A model generated the notes under the pieces. It saw nothing but the letters and a program-made list of their open reading frames with translations. It was not told where the DNA came from and did no database searches. Positions 21,906-34,985 of a stretch of DNA of 64,000 bases are shown piece by piece; position 1 is the first letter of the stretch; every line of letters starts with the position of its first letter. Made by a program: the position numbers and the translations under genes. The DNA is from Todiramphus chloris collaris. Lineage: Eukaryota; Chordata; Aves; Coraciiformes; Alcedinidae. The stretch covers positions 58,963,120 to 59,027,119 of the forward strand of contig JANVCC010000018.1 of assembly GCA_025345505.1 (NCBI GenBank). The letters are read 5' to 3'.

Positions 21906-24900
21906 ACTCTATGTATGTTTTCACCTGTCTCTAAATGAACTTTACTAAAACGAAGTGCTTGCAAGTAACAGGACTGACAGAAACAGTGCTTGTATGAATC
22001 ACACCATTTAGCTGGCTACAGATATTGTGCCAAGATACATATTTAGAGCTTGGGTGCTGAAGTCATGTGAAATTCAGGCAGATAAGCCAGTCCTAAGTCA
22101 TCACTGTTTTAAATGGGAAAACTTTGAGACTCTAGGGATTAGTTTATATTCTGGGCAGTGGGGGTGTAGAAGGAAGTGCCTTCCTAGAGGTCCATTTCCA
22201 CTCTTCAACATCAAAAATTGTGTTTGAGTTTAATAGGTAGTCTCAAATTTGCTATAGAATAATAATAATAAAAAATAATCTAAGTCAGCAGTCATCCTTG
22301 GAGATTAAAAAAACCCACAGATTTTCACAAGTGGCTCTATACATCCCTGCACAGTGATTCTCTGAACCCAGCTTGTTCCCTTATTCCATAGGCTGAAGAG
22401 AAAAGTTTCTTTGTCATGCCAAACATTACTGAGTACTGGCGCATTCAGAGGTAACTATTCATATGGTACAAAACAATTTAAATCCTGATTTAAATTGGTG
22501 TACACCAAAGCAATCGGCTATGAAAACAGGAATACAATTTATTGTATCCTATCTCAACCTCAGGTTGTTCTCCTTCTCCTCCATACAAGTCATTACCATG
22601 ATTAAGAGCCTTTTTATGTTGTTCACCTTATAGCAGTCATTGTTCTCAAGTTTCAGGTGAAACTGCAGAAATTAATCATTGAATTTATGTCCAGACACTT
22701 ATATAAGTGACCTGGTTATTAGAGACACTGCGCACTCACAGTTCTTAGAGATGGCATCGAGAACATCAGCTCTGAAAAGGTAATGTATAGGGGAGTTAGT
22801 TACCTCAACATAGGCAGCTGGTATCATTTCAGATGCTCTAGCGTGGATGTGGCACAGGTCTGGCAAATACGATACATATGCTCCAGGAGATGTGGTTTTT
22901 TCTGGATCAGGAACCATGGACTAGAGCATGGCCCAGAGCCTCTAAAAAGACACTGGATACCTATGTTTGAGTAACTAAAACCCATCTTTCATTTTCAGAT
23001 GTTTTGACCTATGGAAGTCAACAGGGCTTTTGTATCTAAATCATTCTGGTTCTTGAAATATGCCAACTATAGCCTTTATTTCTGGTTTTGCCAAGATGCC
23101 ACTCTCAATTTACTCAAAACTGAAAATAAAACAGAGTAAGAAAAAAAAAAAATAGCCTACATCTGGATTCATTCTCTTATGACAATCCTTACTTTCTCTA
23201 TATTTTTTTAAATTTTTTTTTTTTCCTCACTGACAGTGAAGCCTGGCTGCCAAATTAAAGACTAAATCTCTTGTGTGGAGCTCTAAGATGAGCAGAACAA
23301 ACACGTTGCCTTCCTCACACTACAAAATAATTTTCAGACGACGATTCTGGATTTTAATTAAGGGCTTCTTCTGGGGAACATCAGGTAGCAGTGCACGGGT
23401 TATTCCAGGGGAAGTGCTGGCATTTCAAAACAAATGGTGCAAGTTTTGTCCATGTTTTGTTTTCAGTTCCGCGCTCTAGCCTGCTCATGCTCATACTAAA
23501 GAGCATTTCTACACAGATGATTGTAGAGATGTCTGTGATGGGTTTAGAAGCAGCAGCTCAGCTTCCAGGGCTAGTACAGCAGGAAGTCTATGCACTGCCA
23601 TGACCTACTGGGAAGCTCTTCCTGACATCTATGCTTCGTCTAGAGCAGGAAAGTTGCAGAAGCCATACTTTCGACACCTGAGTGGCCCTTGCCATAAATT
23701 GCACCGCTGGGCTGTTCATCAGATGTCTTTGACCAGAGAGATCAGTAAATTCATGTAAGTCCTCACACACAGATACTAATTCTCTGATGTAGGGAGAGAG
23801 ACTATTGTAGAAACCAGTGTCTCCAGGCACCGCTGAAGATGGCATAAGGATGCTCAGTCTGGTAGCTAGGTAGCAATGCAGCAGATGAATGTAAATCAAC
23901 ATCATTGTGAAAAGGAAACTAAGTAGTGTTTCTATGTTGCCTGGAGGTGATAAAAATCTAAAAAGGATTGATGCTTGAGATCGGTTTTAGACACAATTTC
24001 TGGGTATACAGATATTGGGACCCACACTGGAAAATGCCCTGTGTCTACTAATGGTCCTACTGGAAATAAGTGTGATGTTTTGAGTGGTAAAATAGTATTT
24101 CATGGCAAAGTTATACAATCTGGAAGTTAGAATTCAAGAGGTTTCATGTTACATATTTCTAGACGTTTCTGATTATAGCTGTGAATGCTTTTGTGTGTGC
24201 TGTTTTAGCCTAAAGGCTAAAATGGGTGCCCAATGAGCCATGGGAGTGTGTCATGGATCAGAGAGTGTCAGCCATGCTTCATTCTGGTGACAAGAATGAT
24301 ACGGTATCATTTGTATGTCAGTCTAGACATGACTCGTATATTCTTGTTAGAATTCTGATTTTATAAAAGTCTTGAGAGCTATCCTACACGTTTATGTAGA
24401 CGGATGCAGGAAGAAGAGAAGAGCCAAGCCACTGCGCTTAGTAGAGCTTGTAAGTTGAAGTTTAGTGAAGCCCTGCTTTTACTTTTTGAATTTAGTTATG
24501 CCTGAGAATATGCTCACGAAGTGTAAACTGAAACTTTTTCACAGCAGATGAAATACTACCAGCAGAGCTAGGCACAGGCCTGTGGAAGCCAAGAGGGAAA
24601 CCAGTTGTCTCAGGTGGAGCCTGACAGCCAGACTCCTGAGGGTTGCTTCACTCTGCTTCTAGACTGGGACCTTGTTTTATGCAATCTTTGTCAAAGCAGT
24701 CTTTTATCTGTGAATGACCTCTGCCTCTCTTCAGCTGGTAACAGCATATTGTCTTGGCCTGAGAAAATGAGAGACTGGATCAGTACTGTAGCTTTCAGCT
24801 GTTTCCATCCCTTTGGAGAAGGGGCAAAATTGTCACTGACAGCCCAAAACCAACGGGCAAAAGCAGTTCCTGAGGGATGCACCCTCCCAGAACCAAGATG

Positions 24901-27299
24901 GTGAGCAGGTTAGCTGCATGATTGGTGGGCGGTTGGATAAGGTAAGTGTTATTTTAGTTTTACAAAAATTGTTCTAAGTCATCATCATTTAGTAATTTAT
25001 TTGGTGAAAACTTTTGTGAATTTTGATTCTTCTGTAAGTTTTCTTTCCGTAAGTTAGTGATAAGGGGTAATCTCTGAAACCAGTGAAGATGCATTTGCTT
25101 TCAAAGATCTTGTTAGTGCCGTGCCATAATGTTCTATAGAAAGGCTTTGCGCTTTTTTCTTCAGTTAAACAAAACCATTAAGTTGGCCTGGTTTCAAAAG
25201 CAAGGGGACATGTCATTCTTATGGTAAAGGAAACTGAACCCTGGAAATTGGAGTGCGTTAATGCTGACACGTGTTTTACTCTGCTGTTTTTTTGATCAAT
25301 ACAGTTTCTGTATAAGCAAGTTCCTAGTGTGCGCTCATCTTCTCATTTATATTCTCCTCATGCTAAGTCTTTATAATGAGAACATTTGTACTGAATGAAA
25401 ATCAGTCCTGAGAGACGGCTGGGCTGAGAAATAAGATGCACTCATAGCAGAGCAATAATTAGAACAGTACATAGGAAAACAAAAAGTGATATGCCTGCCA
25501 TTCCCGGCATAGCAAAAAGGGCACCCTGGCATTGATAAGCAAATACTTCTGTAGCAGGAGGCTGGAGTTTGACTGCTGGGTTCTGGTCTCTGCTCCCACT
25601 GCTGTTTATGTGCTTTGTTTAGTGACTCCTGGATGCAAAATGCATCAGCAGAGAGAGAATGGGACATGCAACTCTTTCTTGCAAGGGGCTCTCCCTCATT
25701 GCTGGAAAAGAAAACTCCTTTTTGCTCCTGGTGATTAAGTATTAAACCTATCCAAAAAGCAGAATTAGAGTAGTTAAAAGGAATTGATTAAGAAAGAACC
25801 CATGAGGATTTCAGCAGAAGCTTATCTGAAGTAAAAGGAGTTTTTCTTTCAAATAAGAAAGGCAGATATGTTTTTAGGTCAGGATTGACTCTAGACAGTC
25901 TGGTGGGGTTTTTTAGCAAAATTATAATTGGAATTAAAAGTCAGAGAAAACATTGCACTTCCAGAATCCTTTCTTTTATTTCCTTTTTTTTTTTTTTTTC
26001 TTTTTTCTTCCCAACCATTCAGAGAGCTTCAGGCATGGAAACAGAAGAGAAGAAGAAGAAAACATGCTGATATGACTTAACTTCAGTCATAACTCAGACA
26101 ACTGAAATGTAACAGAAAAGCAAAGCCAAGAAGAAACGCCAGCAGCTCCTGATAAAATTCAAACATAGCTGCCAGCGTAAAAAAGGTGTAATACGTCCAA
26201 ATGTTTAGAGGAATAAAGGATGAAATGGAACAAAATGATAGCATTCTCTGCATCTGGTCAGTCAGATGTTGTGCACCTGTGTTTGTCACTCAGCTGTACT
26301 GTACAGGCAAACGTCCCATTTCCCAGTCACATTTTCCGATCAAATACATTTGAGAGGGAAGGCTGAAGGAGCATGTGGCTGTGAAATACTGCTCTGGCAG
26401 AGCGCTGAAGTGAAGGGCTACAAGAAATACTTTAGGACAGAGGCTAAGTCACGGCAAAGCTCAGGGAGATGATCTCTAGAGGAGCAGGAAGAAGCAAAGC
26501 GTGCATGTGAAGCTCCTTTTACTAATAACATTTTATCATTATGTAGGTCCAGTGAACTTCAGTGTCTAGTAATCAAAGCGGTCTAAGTAGTCAAATCCTT
26601 TAAAAAAAAAGTGCCCAGAAAGCTACAGAAATTAATTGCAAATAATCTTGGTATGCGTGCTGCCAGCCAGCAGAGCAGTGGGAAACAAACCTCCCACCCA
26701 GCAGAAACAACTGGATGACTGGTGGCTGAGTGGCCACAGCATCGAGCTGCTGGCTGCGTTACCTTAACGCTTGTAAAGTCCAGGAAATGGGGATGCAAAT
26801 CATGGGTAAGAGGAAATGAAATGTATAGTTAGCGTCAGCAAACTTACTGAGGTTTAATTACCAAAAAAAGACCCGCTGCAAAACCAGGCAGAATCATCAA
26901 GAAAATATGATAACCAGATAAATTAAAAGCTGCGTTACCATTATGCACTAAAATGAGATGTATCGTCGGGCTGGGGTGGGTACTCTTGTTTGTAGAATGG
27001 TTGTTAACAAAGGGAATATGTGGGAAATGACTAAACCAACATCCTAAATGAGTAGGAGGTACTGCAAAGGTAAGGAAAATGCTTCAAAAGCGAAGGCGCA
27101 AAAAGGAAGAAGCAGATTATAGTACATCCAGATATTCTTAACTTCACCCTTGCCAGCAAACTTCAACTGCAGGGCATGTCTTTAATATGTATAGCTCCAT
27201 TACACTTTAACAATAAAAAATACGTTTATCAAAGAAACACATCACTGAAACTGCTTTTACTGGTAGATGTAGCAGACAAAAAGAAACAGATCCATTGCT
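21906..27299. other. Unique intergenic sequence, no gene seen
   Basis: No exon with recognisable protein similarity, no RNA gene and no clear transposon was found. Simple repeats include an AAT-rich stretch near 22258-22280, A- and T-runs near 23140 and 23205-23224, and a pyrimidine tract near 25970-26012. The open frames are under 110 codons and unrecognised. Confidence 0.6.
25970..26012. repeat. Pyrimidine (T-rich) tract
   Basis: A long T-run broken by a few C. It could look like a splice-acceptor tract, but the sequence after it shows no supported exon. Confidence 0.7.
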
Positions 27300-28199
27300 C
27301 ATCAAGATAAAATTTATTGTAAATTATCTGCCATTTTTTGTTACATATGTATTCTATAATACATAGTAATAATTTTTCTAGCAATACAGGAAAGGCACTG
27401 AAATAAAGAGGGCATCCACTTTATTTGTACCTTAAAAGAAGAATATAAAAAGGAAAGTTACACACTTTTTTGAGAGACTGGAAATTAACTTAGTTATACA
27501 CTAGACACTTTCTACATTTTCCGTGTATAATGGTTTACAACTTTCAGAATAACGCAGACTAAGCACGTGTCGCTGGACATTGCTGGATTTAGTGAGTCGC
27601 ACAAATAGATGTATTGAGAAACCACAGATCAATTTGCTTCATTTTGTCTTCTTGTTCTCCTGTAACTTCAGACTATTGGAAGACCACTTTCGTCTGCGGT
27701 AACTGTGGAGATGTTCCTTCATAATTACTCATTAAGCTTCTGGGTTTTTTACTAGTGTAGCATTTCTGGACCATCAATGCAAATTAATAATTAATATACA
27801 TCAATAATTTACACTAGAAAGTCTGAGTCTGGAGGCCATGGGATCAAAGGGAAGAAGGATCTTCTCTGTAGTCAATGAATTCCCCAGGGTCGTGAAGAGA
27901 GACTAAAAGACCATGTATGGGGAGTCTCCTGTCTTTGTGGAGAAGAGCAATATGCTCTACCAAACTGGGTGAACAACCCATTCCACCACTGCAAGAAAAC
28001 CTGGGCTGGGAAGGTGAAAGTGAACACAAGTGAGTCCTAGCTCAAACCATGTTATGCCCTCTTTTTCCAGTCAGTTTGTTTGGGCACCTTTAACCAGACA
28101 CTCTGCAAACAGGACATGCACAACTGAAAAGCATGAAGTGATCATTTATTACCTAACACAGATTAAAAACTGAAATTTGACAAACTACTAAACTAAGCA

Positions 28200-28850
28200 T
28201 TAGCATGCTTCCCATCCCAAAGTCTCTCTGTTGGCCAGGCAGGCAGCAGACAGGAGAGGGGTTGACCTCCACAGCCCCCTGGACCTGGACAGGAGCCTTC
28301 CCATTGCTAAGCTGCTCCCTGCTACCCTCTCCAGTGCACCAACACGCTGGTTCCCAGCACAGTACTTCTGCATTGCTGACCTCCTGCCACAGCCTCTCAT
28401 ATCTTTCTCAGCAGCTTGAATCAGAGTGGTGCAGAGGGGCCTCACCAGGGCAGAACCTCATCTCCAGGGTAGGTGGGCAGCTCTAGCCTACTTGGAGGGA
28501 GACTCATTATAGGGCTGGCCGAGCTTTGCTGTGAGCCAAAGGCGAAGTCACAGGAAGGGAAGAGGAGATAAGATATGGTGTTAGGTGGCCTGTACCAGGC
28601 AGGAAAGCCAAGTCCCGGCTGGACGTCTGCAAGTAGCAGGGGCAAGTACGAGTGCTGAGGAAGGCCATGCCTCAGCGTGTGCTTGGCCAGGACCCCAGGC
28701 AGACAGAGGCAGTGCCAACATGTGGGGCATAGCACCCTTTATCTGGCCTCAGCTGGCCTTTCCTGCACCACAACACCCCCCTAGCCACAACCCAACCAGC
28801 AATCCAACCGTGGTCACAGTTGTCATGTGAGTTGTTCCCTGTACCAGCAG
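28200..28850. other. GC-richer island of unknown nature
   Basis: This stretch of about 650 bp is clearly richer in G and C than its surroundings and keeps several overlapping frames open on both strands (for example 28205-28486 + and 28442-28735 -). None of the predicted peptides resembles a family I know. A TTTATT at about 28144, just to the left, would be an AATAAA signal for a minus-strand transcript. It could be a decayed repeat, a lncRNA exon or a regulatory element. Confidence 0.35.
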
Positions 28851-31744
28851 ACACTTCCGTCCAAATACTACATTAATTTATGCATGAGTGGATTAATGTT
28901 ACTATTAATAGTCCAGACTCAAACTGGTCCTTGCAAGAAATAGAAAAAGGAGGTTTCAGAAAAGTGTTAGCTAACATTTGTTAATGATTATTCTTGAAAG
29001 AAATCCCATGGCACTTGACTCCACCAAAATGTTTGGCGGTTTCTTATCCTGACTCCTTTTCTCACTCCATAGAAATCCAAAGAGAAGATTCCTTTAGTCA
29101 TGGCTGACCCCAGAGAGTTAGTCACAGAAGGACAGGAGGCATATGGCCAAAATCAAATGGAAACCCAGGGAGATGGACGCTGAGCGCACAGATAAAACTG
29201 ACATACTGCACGTAGTCTTCTTTCTCTTGCTTGCCTGGGAGCACATTGCAGTGCTCCTCTGATGGGGGCTGTGCCACATGGAAATGCTCATGTTCAGCTG
29301 TTTTGTGTAATTCTTCCTTCACTATCCATATTACTTAAATTTGTAGGTTTGTGTAAGACCAGTTTAAAAATAAACATGAGCCCAACATGGGACCTCGCAT
29401 GTCAATGTGTTGTATCATCTGAGTTACACTCCCGCAGCATTAAAAAAAACTTGGTATCCTACCAACACTTACCCTGGAAATTGTACAAATAAATTAAAAA
29501 GCTTTCAAAAGAAAACATTTCTTAAATCAAGAGAGAGAAAAGCTTACCAATGGTTATCTGCTGTCCAAACTTCTAATCAATTGTGTGAGTGCACATGGAT
29601 TATGCACAAAGCATAGGCCAAACTCTCACCTGGTGGTTATGGTTGAGACTCCTGACAGGTAATGCATAAGCCTGGGCTCACATAACCACTTGTATTCTCT
29701 CCACTTTCTCCAGCAGCTGCACAAGTCCATGTCTCATGTTATCTGTCTGACAGGAAGGGTTCTGCCCATATGGATAAGCACCATCAGATGCTTTACTGGA
29801 GAGAAAAACAAGCTCAGATTGGCAGCACACCTAGAAGCTAAGCAAACCCGGTCTAGGAGACACCAAAGCTAGAAAAAAACCTATTTCAAATCAAAGTAAC
29901 CTTCTGGAGGGTCTACCATCACCCAGATGTCTGTACTGAGAGAACACATGTGGAAGTAGAATCACAAATGTGAACCAGTAAATATTTATTAGGCAGTTGT
30001 TTATAAACTGGGGTGCTCACATGATGCATAAAGTAGCCCTATGTCTAATCAGACTACTTAGAATGTGTTTGAAAACTGAAAATGCCATTGATTCCCAACT
30101 CAGGTGAATTCACCTAACAGTCTAAAGGAAAAAGCATACCCAGGATGGGACATTTACATTAACAGCAGTGAAAGTAGATTTAGGCCAACAGTGAATACTT
30201 TTAAAACTCTTCTGAGTTCTGAGCCCCTGGGGTAAACAGAGTTAAATAATGTCAAAGATTTTTATGGGCTCAGAAATCATTATGCCTAAAATTATGCAAC
30301 TGTTCAGCCCTATTTTTATGATGGACAAAACAGAGAAATTCAACTTTTTTTTTTTTTAATGTTTTTGACTGTTATCCTGCAGCATTTCAGAGCCAAATAA
30401 GAATAGAAAATCTATCCCCTGTCTTAACAGGCAATATGTATATCAAACTGTACATTACATGAATAGACGTATTATATCAAACCAGACATTTTCCTCACCT
30501 ACTTGACTCCAATGAATGTAAAAACTGAGTTAAAGATCCATGTTACTGGCTTTTAAGAGCAGCCAGCAGTGGCTTCTTGAACAGGGGCCATTGGATGTTT
30601 CTCTCCCTGGCAGATCCTCCCAATTTTCAGCAATCAGCCCTTCAGGGATTTTGTGAGTGGGAGCTTGTGTCTGGAACTGGAGGCTTTGATTACCAGCCTG
30701 ATTACCAAAGAGGAAAATGATTTCCAAAGAGCAAAGAAGAGACATAAAAAGATCATAATAAGACAGGTCATAAGTGAATTAATGAGCTAGAGAAAAACTC
30801 TGTTCTATTTAACAATAATTAAGTATTATTTGGTATAGTCCCAGCTCTCACAGAAGGAGAGGTGGGCTGCAAAATGCTGAGTGGCTCGGGTTGCTCATAT
30901 GCCCTGCTACTACCAGCTCTGAATCTGTGCCCATCCCGTGCACAGGGAATCACAAAATACATAACTGAACCACAGTTCTTAGCACCCTGGAGGAAGCCTT
31001 GCACAAAGCACTTAAATACTGAGCTTCAGAGCTGTCCTCTTTTTTTATTGCCTTGCTGAATCAGAAACCTTTGGCTGTTGTGGTAAGGAGGATATTCCCA
31101 GCAACAAGCTGGTGGACAGTTGCTTTTCAAACAGGACACTGCAGATCCTTGCCACCTGGGAGGCCACCAGTCACGGAGCAGTTGTGCGGTTCTGCCTGGA
31201 ATGGGTGTAGTGCCATTAGCAAGATCTCCCTCTCACAGGTAAGCAATTTGGGTAAATTACACCCTCCCAGGGCAAATGGATTTCGGGTAGACCCGAGGGT
31301 CAAATGCAATACATTAGGCAAAATAGGTAGTGTATGATAGATTTGTAGCTGTGGAAAATAACGTCATATTTTGAAGGAAAATGTTCTTACTGTGCTATTA
31401 GGTCAAAAGAAATGTTGCCTGAATAATGATAACAATTGAAATTGCACTTTTGTTTTTCCACTTGTTTTGTGGGTGGAATAGCATTGCCATGGCTAGCAGA
31501 AGAGTCTGGTTCTTCTTACTGCATCAAACCTCCTAACTGGAGAGAAAGTATTATTCATAGTCCTTTTCTTTTATGCTTTCCTATTTATGTTGTTTAAAAT
31601 TATGGTCCTTCTTGAATACATAGCAACAATCTGGGTGCATATTATTATTTGGTGCTTTGACAGCCTGGATCCTTCCAATATACTGTGTTGCAGTAAGGGG
31701 CGTCAGAGGAAGCTGTCAGGACACAGAAGAAACAGAAGATGGGA
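28851..31744. other. Intergenic sequence, no gene seen
   Basis: No recognisable coding region, RNA gene or transposon. It contains a T-run near 30345-30357. Open frames are short and overlap on both strands without any recognised similarity. Confidence 0.6.
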
Positions 31745-31880
31745 TTTGTCAAGCAGCAGATAATTGAGCTGTGGAACCTATTGCAGAAGGATCTTCTTAG
31801 TGGAAAATCTTTACATGGCTCAGAGGGACAAACAGGTGAATACTTGGAGGGGAAATCCACTGTGGATTGATATGGAAACC
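31745..31880 (+). mobile_element. Old CR1-clade LINE, fragment near the 3' end
   Basis: The block reading TTGAGCTGTGGAACCTATTG, then GGAAAATCTTTACATGG and later GAATACTTGGAGGGGAAATCC follows the conserved part of old CR1 elements just upstream of their 3' UTR (pattern: TGGAACTC.TTGCCACAGGA, AAAAGTTTACATGG, TTCATGGAGGATAAATCC). Divergence is high, so this is an old insertion. Ends are approximate. Confidence 0.6.
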
Positions 31881-32389
31881 ATACCCACTTCAGGAAAGCC
31901 CCAGCTGTAAAACTATTTCTGTCGTTTAAAATATGGTTTTAAAAAAGCTTTTAATTCATCTAGTCTGTAAAAACCGTGAGCTTTGCCACCCTTACTGCCT
32001 GGGCTTTGGAAAGTTGCTATACTATACATTTGATCATATAAACAGGAAAAACATTGTTACCAAGCTGCAATCAGACTACAAAAACAAAACATAATCATAG
32101 ACTTGGTAAATTCAGGACAGACCATTGGAGGTGGTAAGTTGTGCAGATCTCTCTTTTATAGCCTGAGGGGGTTTTCATGCTTCAGCAGTTTTTTCCCCAC
32201 TATTGTCACAGAGGATTTCCTCCTTCATTCCTTGCCCTTTAGTTCAGTTTGCAGATCTTTACTAACACAAATAATCTACTTGCTACTTCTTTTTTATTTG
32301 GGACTGTGTGTTCTTTTCATACAGGAACCATTCTGTATTTCTGTATTTTTATCCTTGTTGGCCATTGTTATACTTCTGTAGCTCTAGGT

Positions 32390-33170
32390 CCTCTGGGTTG
32401 ATGAAAATACAATTGAAGACACCGTTGTCATTTCTTTTATATTCTCTATTTCTTTCCTTAGTAATTCCTAATGTTCAGTTTCGATTTTTGATCACTGCCC
32501 TGCACTAAGCTGAAATTTTCAGAGAAATATTCACTGTGATTGTGAGGCCTTTTTCCTGGGTAGTAATAGATAATATAGAGACATAATGAATGTGTAATTG
32601 GGCTGGCTTTGCATTATTTTTTATTTATCAGTATTGAATTCCTTCAGCCATTGCAGTATTTACTGATATTCTCACAAAATCTTTTTACAGCTCTTGATGG
32701 ATTTAGCTTTGACTACTGTGAATAATTCAGTATCAGCAGCAAAAAAAAGTCTCCTAATTCTTCACGTTCTCTTCAGGATCACTTACAAACATTTATGGAG
32801 TTCTACAGCTATTCTATTTCCTATTACTCTACTAAATTTATACTCATAATTTCTTAGCTTCTTTAATGCACTTTGAGGAGAAACGTTGTTAATATGATTT
32901 GGTGATTAGCCTATCCCTGATTTTATGTTTGTTGATACCTTCAAATTTCTCCAACAAATTTTACTTTAAAAGCTATGTTGATGCACTCCCTATATAACAT
33001 ATTTATCTATTTTTTGATATTTTTCCATTACTCTGCTCAGGATATAAGGCAGATTTATCTCTCTGTAATTCTCCAAATTTCCCCAGGGGCCTTATAAAAT
33101 GTTGATGCAATATTTACCATTTTCCAGTCCTTTAAGTAACAAGGTACGGTCTGCTCATTTCAAACCATCC
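32390..33170 (-). mobile_element. Old, long CR1/L3-clade LINE remnant, antisense
   Basis: Successive blocks match the order of an old amniote CR1 3' part read in reverse: a GCACTAAGCTGAAATTTTCAG block, then TTGCATTATTTTTTATTTATC followed by GTATTGAATTCCTTCAGCC, then a TGAATAATTCAGTATCAGCA block, then AAAAGCTATGTTGATG, then CTGTAATTCTCCAAATTTCC and CATTTTCCAGTCCT. The spacing is kept over roughly 780 bp though the bases have drifted widely, which indicates an ancient copy with small indels. The left edge may reach as far as about 32300. It lies about 500 bp from another old CR1 piece in the opposite orientation. Confidence 0.72.
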
Positions 33171-34627
33171 TAGGACTGAGACAAGTAGAAATTACTCATG
33201 GTCTGGTAGCTAGACTTCATTGTGTCCATTTTGCTGCATTGCTGTGGGAAATTTCAGAGAAAAAGCAGTGCCACACTGCAAGCTTGTCACCTCATCCACC
33301 TGCAGATGAGCACACCTTCCATTTGTTTTGGTGTTTTCAACTCCAGGACTTTTTGGATTTGTTAAGACTACAGAAAGTAGCAAGAAAAGATGCATGTTGC
33401 CATTGGCCTAGTTGAGTGTACAGTACACTTCCAGTGGAAAGGTTTTAGTGGTCCCTGTGGCAAGATATGCTATGAAAACTGTGTTAGACCCTTTGTCATT
33501 GAAAGTGTAACAAAACTAGCATGGATTAGTTAATTTTGCTGTATGAGAACCTCCAATAATTGAGCACATGTGCAACTACCTACTCCTCAATTCAGCAATA
33601 AACAGAAGAACCTTGGACCATACATGGTCTCCCAAACACAAAGAAAAAGAGTATTTCTTCTCTTTCAGATGAAGTGTGGCTAATGGAAGCTCCCAAGCAA
33701 GATGATCCCATGATGACTACAGGGAATAAAGTGGAGATATTGACCAAGGTCAAATTGCATGGGCCTCCCCTTTCATCCTCCTGCCAAAGCTCATGCAGGT
33801 GAACCTAGGTCACAAACTCAGACAGCAGCTCATTGTAGGAAGGAGAAGATGAAAGATCTTCCAAACATTTACAATAGCTTTGGTCTAGACTAATTTCCTC
33901 TTAAGTGCATTTATATTTAGGCAATTTGAGGGGTAAGAAATAAGGATATGAGAAAGAGAGAGAGATAATTTATCAAAAAGAAAAACCCTGCATGATGAAG
34001 TTAATAATGTTTCATAAAAGAAAATTTATTCTTGGCCTTAAAAAAGAAAGCTGCTTTGAATTTTCTGACATGCTAAAGCCATTCTGAACCATCTGGACTT
34101 TTGTTCCAGTTTTCAGGAAGGAATTATTTTCATTCCCGTCTGAGCTTCATATCTTAGTTACAGTGATCTCTAAAACTTAGTTACAATGTTAATATTGCAT
34201 AAGTTAGACTAAATAGACTGATGTTCTCTTCAGAGGTTGCATTTCTTTAATGTGCAAGTCGTTACATCCTCACAAAGAGCCTATTACAGCGCTTTTCCTT
34301 CTGATTGTGCTAGAAACAGAACCAGAGTTCGCCCTATGGCTTGACCTTGAACATGCTAAGGATAGTGGCAATGCTGTCTGCTGTTTTAGCACTATGGAAA
34401 GCAAACTTGAAAGACTCAAAGTCCCATCAGCCTTTCAAGAGATGTGGCAAGAGTAACAGATGCAAGAATCGAATTTAAGTCTTTGTTTTCAAATGTGAAG
34501 CTCGACACTGGAGAAGACCTTTGGCGTATGTCATTATAGTTTCATTAACTTGACTTTATTCTGTCAGGACAAACCTACCTGAAAATGTATGTTTAAGGTT
34601 ACATTTTCCACAATGACACAGAAGCAG
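33171..34627. other. Intergenic sequence, no gene seen
   Basis: No recognisable coding, RNA or transposon feature. Only a short GA dinucleotide stretch near 33952-33967 stands out. Confidence 0.6.
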
Positions 34628-34985
34628 ATCATAGAATCATAGAATGAATTGAGTTGGAAGGGCCCTCCAAAGGTCATCCAGTCCAACTCCCCCTGCAGTG
34701 AGCAGGGACATCCTCAGCTAGATCAGGTCGCTCAGAGCCTCTTCAAGCCTGACCTTGAATGTCTCCAGGGACAAGACCTTCACCACTTCCCTGGGCAACC
34801 TGATCCAGTGTTCCACCACCCTTGTAGTAAAGAACTTCTTCCTAACATCCAATCTAAATCTACCCTTCTCTAGTTTAAAACCATTGCTCCTCATCCTATC
34901 ACTACATGCCCACGTAAACATTTCCTCTCCAGCTTTTTTGTAGGCCTCCTTCAGCTACTGGAAAGCCTCTATAATGTCTACCCAA
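34628..34985 (-). mobile_element. CR1 LINE, 3' part, antisense
   Basis: Starts at the CR1 terminus (ATCATAGAATCATAGAATG), followed by GAGTTGGAAGGGCCCTCCAA, a TCCAGTCCAACTCCCCCTGC block, and CACTTCCCTGGGCAACCTG-type sequence. It runs on through CTTCTTCCTAACATCCAATC to about 34985. All are well-preserved avian CR1 3' UTR segments read in reverse. It is 5'-truncated after about 358 bp. The low visible divergence suggests a younger copy than those at 31.7 and 32.4 kb. Confidence 0.93.

Noticed and set aside
34718-34921. Frames in 34649-34943
   Set aside because: These come from the CR1 insertion at 34628-34985.
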